Shown here in pieces: positions 5,460-6,394 of a stretch of DNA of 6,394 bases. This stretch comes from Selenomonas sp. (GTDB lineage Bacteria > Bacillota > Negativicutes > Selenomonadales > Selenomonadaceae), in assembly GCF_022771645.1 (NCBI RefSeq), contig NZ_JALFCU010000065.1, positions 1 through 6,394 on the forward strand, in the 5' to 3' direction. Numbering within the stretch: the first letter of the stretch is position 1; the number at the start of each line of letters is the position of its first letter. A program made the position numbers and the translations under genes. Under the pieces are notes generated by a model, which did no database searches, was not told the origin of the DNA, and saw nothing but the letters and a program-made list of their open reading frames with translations.

Positions 5460-5494
5460 CCGCAGCCGGATGCAACGGTTGCGGATATTTTTTT
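5460..5494 (+). terminator. Rho-independent terminator of the operon
   Basis: CCGCAGCCG (5460-5468) pairs with CGGTTGCGG (5476-5484), with one G-T wobble, around a 7-nt loop. ATA and a seven-T run ending at 5494 follow. It lies 86 nt after the stop codon of the last operon gene and just before repeat copy B. Confidence 0.85.
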
Positions 5495-5516
5495 GAGAAT
5501 CAAAGCGAAGTTTGAC

Positions 5517-5746
5517 GGGCGATCCGCCGGAGGCGGCCGGGCTGTCGTGAACGGAGCCGCCTGCGGCGTCTCCGCCCTTGCGGGCTTCCATCCCTATCGC
5601 GGGGTGTCTGGGGGCTTTGCCCCCATCGCCCCCAGCAAGGGGGACGAGCCCCCTTGCAACCCCAGGAAAGCGGAAGGATTTAACTGACCGCCATCCCGCC
5701 CCTCCACCAAGGGGCTGCGCCCCTTTGACCCCGCGAAGCGGAGGGA
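5517..5746. repeat. 230-bp GC-rich intergenic repeat, copy B
   Basis: Same orientation and same length as copy A at 928-1157, sharing its series of short G/C hairpins. It begins 22 nt after the operon terminator. The two copies therefore flank the operon as direct repeats about 4.6 kb apart. Differences are a one-base deletion near 5602 and scattered substitutions in the last third. The flanks outside the two copies do not match. Confidence 0.9.
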
Positions 5747-5877
5747 AACCGAAGACAGGCGCCGATCTTCCGCCCCTCTTCCACGCGGCCCGCCTGCGCC
5801 GCTCCTGCGTCGCGAGGCAGGCGACCCGCGTTCCAGAGGAACGAAAGCACGGCGCTTTTTCTGTCTTTCGGTTTCCC
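5743..5877. repeat. Long inverted repeat at the end of copy B
   Basis: GGGAAACCGAAGACAG (5743-5758) is the reverse complement of 5861-5877 except for one extra base. Inside, 5784-5797 (CGCGGCCCGCCTGC) pairs imperfectly with 5817-5830. The whole 135 bp can fold into one extended hairpin with bulges. There is no matching structure after copy A. No gene is apparent within it. Confidence 0.75.
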
Positions 5878-5881
5878 TGAA

Positions 5882-5945
5882 GGATGGAGCGGGAGATCTT
5901 CTGCATTCCGCTGCGCTCCGCTCCGAAGAACTCCCGCATCCATCC
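5882..5945. repeat. 64-bp inverted repeat
   Basis: GGATGGAGCGGGAG (5882-5895) pairs with CTCCCGCATCCATCC (5931-5945), with one bulged base, and TCTTC/GAAGA extends pairing inward. It directly follows the long inverted repeat, so 5743-5945 is a pair of adjacent large hairpins. No T-tract follows, so it is not a standard terminator. Confidence 0.7.
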
Positions 5946-6394
5946 AGGCGACCCACCACCCACCCGCAAAGGGCTGCGCCCCTTGCAACCCCGGAAAGGG
6001 GAAAGAACGGCCTGCCTGCCGCAGACCTTCCTAGCGTCCTTCGCAGAGCCTCCAGCCCGCAGCCGACCTCCTCCTCAGCGCCCTCCGGGCACGATTGTCG
6101 TCGACCTGGCTGCGGTCCTGCGGCTCAGCTTCGTCCGTACGGAAGGACGGCTCGTTTCAGGCAGGCTCGTTCTCTCGAAGCCGAGGCCGCGATCACGCCG
6201 CGCTGCGCGCGCCGGCATCGCGGCCACGGCAAGCCAACCGACCCCGCCCACCACCACAAGGGGCGCTGCCCCTTGCATCCCCGAGTGTCTGGGGGCTTTG
6301 CCCCCATCGCCCCCAGCAAAGGAGCTTCGCCCCTCTGCACTCCCATTTCTGCGGGGGCGCTGCCCCCACACCCCCGCGCTCGCCGCTGGGCAGG
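5946..6394. repeat. Mosaic of partial GC-rich repeat fragments; no gene seen
   Basis: Fragments of the 230-bp family recur here: AAAGGGCTGCGCCCCTT near 5968-5984, AAGGGGC/GCCCCTT with loop GCT (6258-6274), a 37-nt stretch (6283-6319) identical to 1014-1050 in copy A, and GGGGGC/GCCCCC with loop GCT (6353-6367). Between them, GGCCGCGAT (6185-6193) and ATCGCGGCC (6217-6225) form a perfect 9-bp inverted repeat. Long open frames exist on both strands, but they come from low stop-codon density, run through repeats and lack ribosome-binding sites. I see no supportable gene. Confidence 0.7.

Noticed and set aside
4144..5475. 443-codon open frame on the minus strand opposite gene 3
   Set aside because: Antisense to a gene with clear zinc-ribbon and FtsZ-like motifs; no motif of its own. 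Its start lies in the terminator region.
928..5746. Composite transposon with the 230-bp repeats as ends
   Set aside because: No transposase, no terminal inverted repeats and no target duplication; further fragments of the repeat lie outside the pair, as expected for a dispersed extragenic repeat.
5442..5988. Several 100-175-codon minus-strand frames over the downstream repeats
   Set aside because: They cross palindromes and repeat hairpins in all frames at once, which is typical of stop-poor GC-rich DNA; no domain or start signal.

Overview
The window looks chromosomal, from a Firmicute. Negativicutes (a Selenomonas-like genus) is my best guess. Three things support this: near-perfect GGAGG(TGAT) Shine-Dalgarno sites, AT-rich sigma-A promoters next to GC-rich coding DNA, and GC-rich intergenic repeats made of short G/C hairpins with 3-nt loops. 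The taxon is an inference and no marker gene is present.

Layout. Bases 1-29 hold the first codons of a minus-strand gene that leaves the window, with its promoter at 74-102. Bases 254-598 form a self-contained unit: promoter, a 77-aa Cro/C1-type regulator (317-550) and a hairpin terminator. Bases 599-1256 contain no convincing gene. They hold a degenerate 21-bp tandem array (757-861) with one inverted unit (905-925), a 230-bp GC-rich repeat (928-1157), and an AT-rich stretch with an 8-3-8 palindrome. A consensus promoter (1257-1285) then drives a compact three-gene operon (1316-5373), closed by a terminator at 5460-5494. Bases 5495-6394 are non-coding: a second, near-identical copy of the 230-bp repeat, two long inverted repeats and further repeat fragments.

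The operon is the main interest. Gene 1 encodes a small helical 79-aa protein. Gene 2 encodes an 882-aa fusion of an SF2 (SSL2/RadD-like) DEAH helicase, a SprT/Spartan-like HExxH metalloprotease domain and a C-terminal CxxC/CxxC zinc ribbon. Gene 3 overlaps gene 2 by 4 bp and encodes a 382-aa protein: an N-terminal module of unknown function, a central zinc ribbon, and a C-terminal domain that reads like the FtsZ C-terminal domain without the FtsZ GTPase domain. The genes are almost certainly co-transcribed and translationally coupled. A helicase/protease that works on nucleoprotein, paired with an FtsZ-mimicking protein, suggests a DNA-damage or anti-phage system that could also stop cell division. 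That functional reading is an inference. The domain calls were made by eye from motifs and remembered family sequences, without database searches.
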